Source of the DNA: Pseudomonadota bacterium
Lineage (GTDB): Bacteria; Verrucomicrobiota; Verrucomicrobiia; Chthoniobacterales; UBA6821
Length of the DNA stretch: 7,499 nt
Reading direction: 5' to 3'
NCBI GenBank assembly: GCA_009928265.1
Contig: RFPR01000100.1
Location: 1 to 7,499, forward strand
The notes beneath the pieces were generated by a model, which saw nothing but the letters and a program-made list of their open reading frames with translations, ran no database searches and had not been told where the DNA came from. A program made the translations under genes and the position numbers. Positions 1 through 6,200 of this stretch are shown here, one piece after another; position 1 is the first letter of the stretch, and every line of letters begins with the position of its first letter.

Positions 1-792
1 GAGCCTCGGGGTCAGATACCACGAGCAGAGGGCGGCCCCCGCCATGATGACCTCCCGCCAGGGACTCGGCAGGAAGATTGCCCCCAAGATGACGGCCAGC
101 GCGGCGAGGTTTCCGATCCCCTCCACGGAGAAGCGTTCCTCTCCGGCCTCCTCCAGTCGGACCGCCTTCGGGGCCCTCAGGAAATTTTCCCGGTCCATGA
201 GGAAGAAAATCCCCGCCAGCAGTCCGAGGACTAGGAGCCATGGCTTCCAGAGATGGGCAAGCGTCCAGAAAAAGGGGACCCCCTTTAGGAATCCGAGGAA
301 GAGAGGAGGGTCCCCGACGGGCGTGAGGCAGCCGCCGACATTGGAAATCAGAAAGATGAAAAAGACGGCGTGGAATCCCGTGAAGCGGTATCGGTTCATC
401 CGGATCCAGGGACGGATCAGCAGCATCGAGGCGCCCGTCGTGCCAATGAGATTGGAAAGCACGGCGCCGCCGAGCAGAAAGAGAAGATTCCTCAAGGGAG
501 TGGCCTCGCCTTCCACGCCCAGATGGATGCCGCCGGCCACGATGAAGAGGGCGGCCATGAGGATCAGGAAGCTTCCGTATTCATGCAGTGCGTCCCCGAC
601 CCGGTGCGCGTCATGCAGTGCAAAGAGATAGTATCCCGCCACCACGGCCCCGAGCACCACGGAGACCTTCGGGTAGTTACGCTCCCACCAGTGATGTGCC
701 AGAAACGGCAGGAGCGCGATCCCGAGCAACTGAAGGGCAAAGGGGATTATCAGCCAGGGGCCGGGGACTGCGCCTAGGGGAACGTTGTGCAT
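1..792 (-). CDS. Sodium:proton antiporter, NhaD/CitMHS-like (C-terminus outside window)
   Basis: Predicted inner-membrane ion transporter of the ion-transporter superfamily, probably exchanging Na+ for H+. The 264 visible residues are strongly hydrophobic, with membrane segments at about 12-31, 44-60, 74-91, 101-118, 140-158, 183-200 and 228-244. Family-like stretches are GGIHLGVEGEATPLRN (87-102), SNLIGTTGASMLLIRPWI (113-130) and ISNVGGCLTPVGDPPLFLG (149-167). The last resembles the conserved discontinuous-helix segment NxGGxLTPxGDPPL of these carriers, and the overall pattern fits the CitMHS_2-type putative transporters. The ATG at 792-790 is chosen because an N-terminal hydrophobic helix follows directly. 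The frame stays open back to a TGA near 934, and a TTG lies three codons upstream, so a slightly longer start is possible. No clear Shine-Dalgarno motif precedes the ATG. The gene is divergent from the lipoprotein gene, and their starts overlap. Substrate (Na+ versus an organic anion) is inferred, not shown. Confidence 0.85.
   Translation of the reverse strand, partial: MHNVPLGAVPGPWLIIPFALQLLGIALLPFLAHHWWERNYPKVSVVLGAVVAGYYLFALHDAHRVGDALHEYGSFLILMAALFIVAGGIHLGVEGEATPLRNLLFLLGGAVLSNLIGTTGASMLLIRPWIRMNRYRFTGFHAVFFIFLISNVGGCLTPVGDPPLFLGFLKGVPFFWTLAHLWKPWLLVLGLLAGIFFLMDRENFLRAPKAVRLEEAGEERFSVEGIGNLAALAVILGAIFLPSPWREVIMAGAALCSWYLTPRL
776..782 (+). promoter_or_regulatory. Ribosome binding site deciding the lipoprotein start
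   Basis: AGGGGAA lies 8 bases before the ATG at 791, at good Shine-Dalgarno spacing. It is the clearest such site in the window and is the main reason for choosing 791 over the TTG codons at 785 and 848. It sits inside the first codons of the divergent antiporter gene. Confidence 0.5.
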
Positions 793-1591
793 GGATCCCA
801 AGCGTTTTTCATGGACTTCTGACGCTTCGCGAGCAAATTCAATCGACTTGAAATTTTCGTCCCTGCCACATCTTTGCTTTCCAGTGATGCTGCTTTTGCT
901 GGGAGGGTGTGCTTCCGTCAGCGTCGGCAACATTCATCCCAAGGGAACTCCCCCCAAGTCACTTCCGAAGAAAATCTACGTCCGTGAGTTTACGGCACCT
1001 CCCGATGTTTTCCATGTGGACCGGAGCAATGAAAAACTACGCGAGTTCCTGAAAAAAGAACGTCATGCTATGGCGGTAGACCTTGCTGGTCAGCTTTCCA
1101 AATACATCGCCCCCGCAGAGATCCTGCCCGAAGAGAAGCCTGTCCCGAAGGGGAACTACTGGCTTCTGCAGGGTGTCTACGACAGAGTCGATCAGGGAAG
1201 CCGCGCCCTCCGTATCGGCTTGGGCTTTGGAGCGGGTGGTACCAAAATGGAGACCCGCGCGGTATTCAGCAACCTTGTCACGGGGAAGCCCGTTCCATTC
1301 CTCTCTTTGCTGACAACCGGAGGTTCTGGAATAGCCCCCGGAGCATGGGCTGCTTTCACCCCTGCCGGTGCTTTCTACATTCCCGGGGCTGTCGCGAATG
1401 CCGGGGGGGCTTCCCTGGGCGGCCTTTCGGTGGATCGCAACCGGACGGCCCGCGAGGTCGTCGCCACGCTTTCCGAGTATTGCCTTCAGCAGCACCTCAT
1501 TCCGGAAAGACGCACCCGCAGACCGAAGAGGCTGGGAGCGCTGCCTGCACTTCAAAGGCCCGATTTCGTGATTCCAAAGACTGGGCTCTGA
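791..1591 (+). CDS. DUF4410 family lipoprotein
   Basis: Predicted envelope lipoprotein of unknown role, 266 residues. From the ATG at 791, a charged 20-residue leader precedes a hydrophobic stretch ending in MLLLLGGC (33-40). This is a lipobox-like site with C40 as the acylated residue. The body matches the DUF4410 pattern as I know it: a YVREFTAPP strand after the signal, then WLLQGVYDRVDQGSRALRI, a glycine-rich GLGFGAGGTKMETR segment, and PFLSLLTTGGSGIAPGA. The C-terminus has an ordinary helix (TAREVVATLSEYCLQQHL) and a basic tail. The start is uncertain. ATG 791 has a good ribosome site but gives a long signal n-region and overlaps the antiporter start. TTG 848 would give a compact signal peptide (MKFSSLPHLCFPVMLLLLGG) and a 55-base divergent gap, but has no ribosome site. 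It is transcribed toward pyk, about 100 bases away. No known function; base composition looks a little less GC-rich than pyk or gpsA. Confidence 0.85.
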   Translation: MDPKRFSWTSDASRANSIDLKFSSLPHLCFPVMLLLLGGCASVSVGNIHPKGTPPKSLPKKIYVREFTAPPDVFHVDRSNEKLREFLKKERHAMAVDLAGQLSKYIAPAEILPEEKPVPKGNYWLLQGVYDRVDQGSRALRIGLGFGAGGTKMETRAVFSNLVTGKPVPFLSLLTTGGSGIAPGAWAAFTPAGAFYIPGAVANAGGASLGGLSVDRNRTAREVVATLSEYCLQQHLIPERRTRRPKRLGALPALQRPDFVIPKTGL

Positions 1592-1634
1592 GGTGCCGTA
1601 AAAAACCACGGACTTTTCAAGAGCCCCTCAGTCT
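1578..1634 (+). terminator. Possible terminator hairpin after the lipoprotein gene
   Basis: AGACTGGGCTCT (1578-1589) can pair with AGAGCCCCTCAGTCT (1620-1634) in a 12-bp stem with a 3-base bulge. The 30-base loop holds a small inner CCGT/ACGG hairpin. A T-rich but interrupted stretch (GGTTTGCTTTTC) follows. The left arm overlaps the last codons and stop codon of the lipoprotein gene. The long loop and imperfect T tract make it a weak candidate. Confidence 0.35.
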
Positions 1635-1693
1635 GGTTTGCTTTTCAACTTGGCCGCACGGCGGCATGACACTTTTTTAACCAACCCTTCTTC

Positions 1694-3106
1694 ATGAGCA
1701 CCATACTTCGCAAAACCAAGATCATTGCCACCCTGGGACCCGCTTCCGAGACTCCCGAGCGCCTGCGCGAGATGATCCTCGCCGGCGTCAACATTTTCCG
1801 GCTCAACATGAGCCACGCCAACCACGACTGGGTGAGGAAGATCGTCCCCTCGATCCGCTCCATCGCGTCCGATCTCGATATGCCTGTCGGCATTCTCATG
1901 GATACGCAGGGTCCCGCCGTCCGGACGGGCGACCTTTCCACCAAGCTCGACCTGAAGATCGGGGACATCATGGAGTTTACCGTCCGGGGCACCCACAGCG
2001 AAGAGCTCTACTCCGTCGGCGTGAACTACGACGGCCTCATCGACGATATCTCCGAGGGTGATGTGGTGCTCGTCGACAACGGCGTTATCCACCTCAAGGT
2101 GCTTTCCAAGATCAACAACCGCATCCGCTGCGAAGTGCTGACCCCGGGACTGCTTGGATCCCGCCGGCACATCAACCTTCCCGGCGTGAAGGTCAACCTC
2201 CCCCCTCTGACGGAGAAGGACTTGGCCGACGTGGCCGTGGGTGCCGAGACAGGCGTCGACTTCGTCGCCCTCTCCTTCTGCCGCGAACCCTCCGACATCG
2301 TGGCCCTTCGCAAGGTGCTCGAGGGGCACAATTGTCCCGCCAAGATCGTTGCCAAAATCGAGGACCAGAGTGCGGTAAAACTCATCAACGAGATCATCCA
2401 GGAAACGGACGCGGTCATGATCGCCCGCGGCGACCTCGGCGTGGAGTGCCCCATGGAGGAGCTCCCCATCATTCAGCGCCGCATTCTCAAGGCAGCACTT
2501 AAGCTCGGGAAGCCCGTCGTTGTGGCGACCCACATGCTTGAGTCGATGATTGAGAATCCGGTGCCGACGCGTGCCGAGGTGACCGATGTCGCCAATGCTG
2601 TCTTCGAGCAGGCCGACGCCATCATGCTCAGCGGCGAGACCACGGTGGGAAAATACCCTGTCGAGTGCGTGAAAGTCCTCGACCGCATCGCACGCCGCAT
2701 CGAGCGCAGTGGCAGTGCCCATTTCGCGGACAAGACCGTCCTTCTGACTGCGCGCCAAAAAGCAGCACACTCCGGCGTTGTCCTGGCCAACTCGTTCCCC
2801 GACGCCCACATCGTCGTCTTCACCCGTCAGGGCAACATGGCCGGCTACGCAAGCCACATCCGTCCCGAACACGCCCACATCCATGCCTTTACTCCGTCGA
2901 AGGTCATCGCGGGTCATATGACCCTTCTTTGGGGCGTGCATCCTATCGTGCAGCCCTTCTCCGAGAACTTCGAGTCCAACGAAAAGAACGCCGAAAAATA
3001 CCTCCTCGACCAGAAACTCGCCGATAAGGGTGACCACCTTGTCGTGATGAGCGACATCATCGAGGGGGAGGAGAAGTTTGACTCCATCCAGCTCCGCAAA
3101 CTCTAA
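1694..3106 (+). CDS. pyk: Pyruvate kinase
   Basis: Cytosolic glycolytic enzyme converting phosphoenolpyruvate and ADP to pyruvate and ATP; 470 residues, normal length. The barrel domain starts with TKIIATLGPAS (8-18) and RLNMSHAN (36-43). The B domain spans about 72-170. Catalytic K221 and Mg ligand E223 lie in AKIEDQSAV (220-228), the second Mg ligand D247 in ARGDLGVE (244-251), and the nucleotide-site segment PTRAEVTDVANAVFEQADA (291-309) is followed by IMLSGETTVGKYP. Two things are atypical. The K+-site segment reads DTQGPAVRT (70-78) where DTKGPEIRT is usual. The C-terminal domain has TRQGNMA (377-383) where a Ser/Thr-rich phosphate-binding loop is common, and it ends in DSIQLRKL rather than the usual GTTN-type tail. 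Fructose-bisphosphate control therefore looks unlikely, by inference. The start has no Shine-Dalgarno motif, but residue 4 onward aligns with the family N-terminus. The gene stands alone between the lipoprotein gene and a convergent gene. Confidence 0.98.
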   Translation: MSTILRKTKIIATLGPASETPERLREMILAGVNIFRLNMSHANHDWVRKIVPSIRSIASDLDMPVGILMDTQGPAVRTGDLSTKLDLKIGDIMEFTVRGTHSEELYSVGVNYDGLIDDISEGDVVLVDNGVIHLKVLSKINNRIRCEVLTPGLLGSRRHINLPGVKVNLPPLTEKDLADVAVGAETGVDFVALSFCREPSDIVALRKVLEGHNCPAKIVAKIEDQSAVKLINEIIQETDAVMIARGDLGVECPMEELPIIQRRILKAALKLGKPVVVATHMLESMIENPVPTRAEVTDVANAVFEQADAIMLSGETTVGKYPVECVKVLDRIARRIERSGSAHFADKTVLLTARQKAAHSGVVLANSFPDAHIVVFTRQGNMAGYASHIRPEHAHIHAFTPSKVIAGHMTLLWGVHPIVQPFSENFESNEKNAEKYLLDQKLADKGDHLVVMSDIIEGEEKFDSIQLRKL

Positions 3107-3114
3107 GGTTTAGC

Positions 3115-3213
3115 GGCTTGGGATTTTGGCGCAGGGCGGCGTTGCTGCTCGGTCGGCGTAGGGCTACTACGCCTTCCCTCGCGCGCCTGGCCCTGCATCC
3201 AAACTTCCAAGCC
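3115..3213. repeat. Long imperfect palindrome between convergent genes (REP-like candidate)
   Basis: Two 47-base arms (3115-3161 and 3167-3213) face each other around a 5-base GGCTA loop. Matching blocks are GGCTTGG/CCAAGCC (outer ends), TTTGG/CCAAA, GCAGGGC/GCCCTGC (one-base offset) and a perfect inner GGCGTAG/CTACGCC stem (3155-3161/3167-3173). GGCGGCGTT (3135-3143) could alternatively pair with AACGCCGCC (3221-3229). It fills most of the 127-base gap between the pyk stop and the stop of the convergent 508-residue gene. No T tract follows on either strand, so it is not a canonical intrinsic terminator. Its layout resembles REP/RAYT-type palindromic repeats; copy number cannot be judged here. 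Confidence 0.6.
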
Positions 3214-3233
3214 TTGGGGAAACGCCGCCGGAA

Positions 3234-4760
3234 TTATTGCTTGGAGGCTTCTTTGGTTTTCGTAGGAAGCGGCTGTCCCCAGACGATCTCCCCCTCTCCG
3301 CGATATTCACCGGGCTTGCCGTCCAGCGATTGCAAATTCCAACTTTGTGTCCAGAGGAGGAAGGTGCCGTCTGGCTTCAGTGAGTAGGTCATCGGCTTTC
3401 CGTTGATTGGAGACCTCGGAAGCTTCGCCAGATACTCGGGCGTGAGCGCATCCAGCGACGCAGGATAGGAGCCATGGGCGAGGCGATAGCGCTCGAGCGC
3501 GCAAGCGATCAGGCTCTGATTAACCTGAGTCTGGCATTCGACGGTTTTCTCAATCGCACCGTCCAGAGCGGGAACAGCCAGCGTCATCATGATGTACATC
3601 ATGCGATGGAGTGGATGGTGTGCCAAAGCAGCCTGTTCCTCTTTGAAGACTTGGGCGTTGGACCGATTCCAACCGGACTCATGGAGCGAGTGTTCCATGG
3701 ACTCAAGAGCCCCCTGCATGAGGAGGGCATGGTATGCAGCATTCTTTTCGAGCAGCATGCGTGTAGCCTGGACTCCAAGTGAGGCCCAAAAACCTTGTTG
3801 AGGTGGCTGAAGTGCTTTCCACGATTCCCGCCCATAGATCCGCTCCCCGCGCAGAACAAAGAGCAGACCTTTGGGAAGATCGATTTTCTCCAGCAAACCC
3901 TGATAAAGCGCGATCTGATCCCCCGTCCAGACATGGTCGGCCAGTCCCTGATCCAAGACCTTGAGAGCTAAGGAGGTCGTTGAAACACGAACAAGCAGGG
4001 AAATTAGCAGGGGCTCGTTCTGCTGGGTGAACGAGAGTCGAAGCATGGTCTCGGCGTCGGTTGCCGCCTCGTCGCTCTTGCCAAGGAGCAACTCGCTGCT
4101 CGCCCTGTTCAGGAAGAGTTGCGAAAGCACCAAATTTTCGGTCGTTTCTGCGAGCAGCTCGGGGATCGATCCTTCTGTCGCAAGGAGGTTGTAGTGGAGC
4201 GGGAACTGGGCCTGAGGGCGGCGTGCTAACTCAACAATCCGGGAAAGGTTTTCCTTGGCGGGAGTAAGAAGCTGAAGCATCGCCTTCGCTTCCTCGTGTT
4301 TCCGATCAGCATTCTTTTCACTGGGGAATATCGATTTCAGAGTTCTGTAAGCGGAGCTTCTGTCCCTTGGTTTGGAGATCTTGAGCTGTGCCAGCTGATC
4401 GGATTCCTGGGCGGTTAAGGGAACCTTCTGCCAACGCCTGATCGGCAGTTGATCGGCAGGAACCTTGAGCGCCATGGTCTGCCTCTCCGCACCATCACAT
4501 CCGCGACTATTGGTCCGAACCAGATCGGAGTAGCCCGCCCAGAGTGGATCGGCGAAGAAGTTCTCGCTGTCTGGTGGCATCGGCGGAACCAGTTCCGCAA
4601 AAGTCAGCTTCTCCCCCTTGGCCCGAAGCTCTGCCTCTGCTCGTTTCCAATCACGTTCTCCCGACCACTTCAGCCATCCGATAAATGATCCGGCGGTAAC
4701 AAGTAGCAAAAGGATGAGCGATCCGACAACGACACCGGCCCATTGAAAAAAGCGTTTCAT
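3234..4760 (-). CDS. Membrane-anchored protein of unknown function with pseudopilin-like C-terminus
   Basis: I do not recognise a named family. The 508 residues begin with a basic MKRFFQW and one membrane segment (about 8-30), followed by a charged stretch, so the body probably lies outside the cytoplasm. Residues 35-400 are mostly predictable helices, with ENFFADPLW at 66-74. The stretch VNQSLIACALERYRLAHGSY (413-432), then PASLDALTPEYLAKLPRSP and a PDGTFLLW strand (463-470), resembles the C-terminal domain seen in pseudopilin-like proteins of planctomycetes and verrucomicrobia. The N-terminus lacks a prepilin cleavage motif. The tail ends with a low-complexity KTKEASKQ. The ATG at 4760 is preceded by a pyrimidine-rich CCCCCTCTT and no ribosome site, but it leads straight into the anchor helix. 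The gene lies 103 bases after the DUF2752 gene on the same strand and converges on pyk. Base composition appears less GC-rich than in gpsA, as expected for a lineage-specific gene. Confidence 0.85.
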   Translation of the reverse strand: MKRFFQWAGVVVGSLILLLLVTAGSFIGWLKWSGERDWKRAEAELRAKGEKLTFAELVPPMPPDSENFFADPLWAGYSDLVRTNSRGCDGAERQTMALKVPADQLPIRRWQKVPLTAQESDQLAQLKISKPRDRSSAYRTLKSIFPSEKNADRKHEEAKAMLQLLTPAKENLSRIVELARRPQAQFPLHYNLLATEGSIPELLAETTENLVLSQLFLNRASSELLLGKSDEAATDAETMLRLSFTQQNEPLLISLLVRVSTTSLALKVLDQGLADHVWTGDQIALYQGLLEKIDLPKGLLFVLRGERIYGRESWKALQPPQQGFWASLGVQATRMLLEKNAAYHALLMQGALESMEHSLHESGWNRSNAQVFKEEQAALAHHPLHRMMYIMMTLAVPALDGAIEKTVECQTQVNQSLIACALERYRLAHGSYPASLDALTPEYLAKLPRSPINGKPMTYSLKPDGTFLLWTQSWNLQSLDGKPGEYRGEGEIVWGQPLPTKTKEASKQ

Positions 4761-4828
4761 AAGAGGGGGATATCTTGCCTGACACCTATTCCTTTACCCA
4801 TTCAACTCAAGCCGTTTCGTCGCATTTT

Positions 4829-4875
4829 CTCCGCGATCTCCGCGCCTCTGCGGGAAAAATTTCTCACACTCTGCG
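4829..4875. repeat. CTCCGCG/CTCTGCG short interspersed repeat
   Basis: Heptamers CTCCGCG (4829-4835), CTCCGCG (4838-4844), CTCTGCG (4846-4852) and CTCTGCG (4869-4875) occur at 8-9 and then 23 base steps. They are separated by the AT-rich GGGAAAAATTTCTCACA. This spacing and wording match a type of dispersed intergenic repeat I recall from many environmental bacterial genomes, often mistranslated as RRGAE-type peptides. Its right end runs through the stop codon and last codons of the DUF2752 gene. It may contain weak CCGC/GCGG hairpins, but I see no convincing terminator. Confidence 0.55.
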
Positions 4876-5280
4876 CCAGATCAAGTAGGCCCAGTTGGCG
4901 GCCAGCAATAGAATCACGGAGATTCTGATCCAGCGAGATTCGGAGAGTGACAGGGATGTCCAGCGCAAGCGGGGGAGCTTCCCGATCACGACTACAGCGG
5001 CGTAGAGGATGTAGACCGCTGTACCCGCCAGGACGAGAGTCACGAGAGGATTCCATTTCAGTGCGCCGGCAAAGTCTCCATGCAGAAGTGCGTTGGAGGC
5101 ACGGGTCATGCCGCAGGTGGGGCAGGGGATGCCGGTCAGCGCATGGAGTGGGCAGAGAGGTGTGGGGAAGTCCGATCTGAGCCATGCGGCCGCGATCAGG
5201 GCCGATGCTCCGAGCGCCGATCCCCAGAGCAATTCCGGGTCGGCTTCTCCCGGAATAAGAGGGAGCCAATGAAAGCGCAC
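4864..5280 (-). CDS. DUF2752 family small membrane protein
   Basis: Integral membrane protein of unknown function, 138 residues, typical length for DUF2752. The family hallmark is clear: CPLHALTGIPCPTCGMTRA (43-61) with C43, C53 and C56, followed by GD (68-69) and the NPL motif (77-79). Hydrophobic segments lie at about 18-34, 78-100 and 117-135. The cysteine arrangement suggests a metal site or disulfide, which is inference only. The start is a GTG at 5280-5278, with an AGG core (in AGGTAG) ending 8 bases upstream; no better ATG precedes the conserved block. It lies 9 bases after the GYF-Yip1 gene, so the two are almost certainly co-transcribed and probably translationally linked. Its last codons overlap a CTCCGCG-type repeat, so the final few residues (about WRRV) may be contributed by the repeat. 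Confidence 0.88.
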   Translation of the reverse strand: MRFHWLPLIPGEADPELLWGSALGASALIAAAWLRSDFPTPLCPLHALTGIPCPTCGMTRASNALLHGDFAGALKWNPLVTLVLAGTAVYILYAAVVVIGKLPRLRWTSLSLSESRWIRISVILLLAANWAYLIWRRV

Positions 5281-5289
5281 GGCTTCTAC

Positions 5290-6162
5290 CTAGTGACCGA
5301 TCTTGCTCAACTCAGCGATGCTAAGGCCGGCGGCCGTACCGAGCAGGAGCAGCCCCCCGCAGCAGAGCAGTCCTGGCAGGGTGATGGCCAGGGTTGCTTT
5401 CCATCCCGTGGTTTGCTGGGCCTCGCGCAGTCCGATGATGATGCAGTAGGCGCCCCAGATCACTCCGATCAGACCTCCGCAGAGAGGGAGAAGATTGAAG
5501 ACCGCCGCGCTTGCCTGGGCGTAGCAAATGACACGGAAGGTAGTCTCAAAGGGTCGGTTCGCCGCGCCGAGCATCTTCAGGCAGAGATGGGTAATGCCTG
5601 ATGAAATGAAGGCGCTCACGACATAGAGGGCAGGGGAGAGCAGGATCGAGCCGATGAGAGCCACCGAGAATGCTCCCTTGGAGGCATGGGGGAAATTTGG
5701 AGGGAGTGCTCCCGGGCTGATCGAGCCTGCAGCCAGTTGGTAAAGCGCCGAGACTGCGAACATCGCACTGCTCAGAAGAACGAAATAGAGAAGTGGATTA
5801 GCTAGCCCCCCCGATTGCTTCATCGCGGCGAAGGTCTCCGCAGGTCGCATCAGGACGGCAGTCACGGTGCGAGAGATGGCGGGGAAAAAGCCAAGGCTGT
5901 CCCGCTCTTCCCAGGCCGGCTCCGTGCCGGACTCCCTATCCGGGGACGCTGAAGTTGTCGTTATGGGAACGATGAGAGCGGGGGCCGGAGTCTCCATCCC
6001 CCATTGCGGTGCCATCTCTCCGAGTGGCTTCCACTCGGCCATCCCTTCACGCCAGACAAGATCGGTGGAAACGAATTTTCCGGAGAAAATCCCGTCGCGG
6101 AGTTCCTCCTCGGTGACAGTGCCGAAGGGCTTGTGGTCACGGGCGATGTGGATGAGGGCCAT
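5290..6162 (-). CDS. GYF_2 domain - Yip1 family membrane protein
   Basis: A 290-residue protein with a soluble N-terminal domain and a multi-pass membrane domain. Residues 1-50 fit the GYF_2 type: FGTVTEEELRDGIFSGKF (13-30), then TDLVWREGMAEWKPL (33-47) with W37 and W44. Residues 51-92 are a flexible Pro/Thr/Ser-rich linker. From 93 on the pattern is Yip1-like: a RPAETFAAM entry motif (106-114), then hydrophobic segments near 123-144, 166-188, 210-229, 231-246 and 255-279. GYF_2 domains are thought to bind partner proteins or proline-rich peptides. Yip1-type domains are membrane proteins of unclear role in bacteria. The ATG at 6162 lacks a ribosome site (CTTCATCATTTCGCC precedes it), but the domain starts within a few residues of it. 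The gene follows gpsA by 37 bases and precedes the DUF2752 gene by 9, so it is likely part of the same transcript. Confidence 0.88.
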   Translation of the reverse strand: MALIHIARDHKPFGTVTEEELRDGIFSGKFVSTDLVWREGMAEWKPLGEMAPQWGMETPAPALIVPITTTSASPDRESGTEPAWEERDSLGFFPAISRTVTAVLMRPAETFAAMKQSGGLANPLLYFVLLSSAMFAVSALYQLAAGSISPGALPPNFPHASKGAFSVALIGSILLSPALYVVSAFISSGITHLCLKMLGAANRPFETTFRVICYAQASAAVFNLLPLCGGLIGVIWGAYCIIIGLREAQQTTGWKATLAITLPGLLCCGGLLLLGTAAGLSIAELSKIGH

Positions 6163-6166
6163 GGCG

Positions 6167-6200
6167 AAATGATGAAGGAAAAATGAAAAATGAAGAAGAA
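6167..6200. other. Low-complexity ATGA-rich spacer between gpsA and the GYF-Yip1 gene
   Basis: The plus strand reads as overlapping AAAAATGA units (6179-6186 and 6186-6193) with related ATGATGAAG and ATGAAGAAG. On the transcribed strand this gives a pyrimidine-rich leader with no ribosome binding motif. I see no hairpin here, so readthrough from gpsA into the next gene is expected. Confidence 0.4.

Noticed and set aside
800..827. AAGCGT/ACGCTT inverted repeat between the divergent starts
   Set aside because: Six-base arms with a 16-base spacer are expected by chance, and no promoter elements are evident around it.
44..851. Three overlapping plus-strand frames over the antiporter gene
   Set aside because: Arg/Pro/Ser-rich translations typical of antisense frames; the minus strand encodes a clear membrane transporter.
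1037..1609. 190-codon minus-strand frame over the lipoprotein gene
   Set aside because: Antisense to the DUF4410 gene, with no recognisable domain, no signal or anchor, and no ribosome site.
1653..1678. GCCGC-ACG-GCGGC hairpin followed by TTTTTT just before pyk
   Set aside because: The stem is only 5 bp with a 3-base loop, and the T run starts 7 bases after it. It also lies within 30 bases of the pyk start, so a terminator there is doubtful.
1628..3037. Long open frame of 469 codons on the minus strand across pyk
   Set aside because: It is codon-aligned antisense to a certain pyruvate kinase gene. Its His/Asp/Val/Gly-rich translation matches no family and is the usual shadow of GC-biased codons.
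3589..3602. Perfect 14-base palindrome ATGATGTACATCAT
   Set aside because: It is explained by codons for Met-Met-Tyr-Ile-Met within the 508-residue protein and has no flanking support as an operator.
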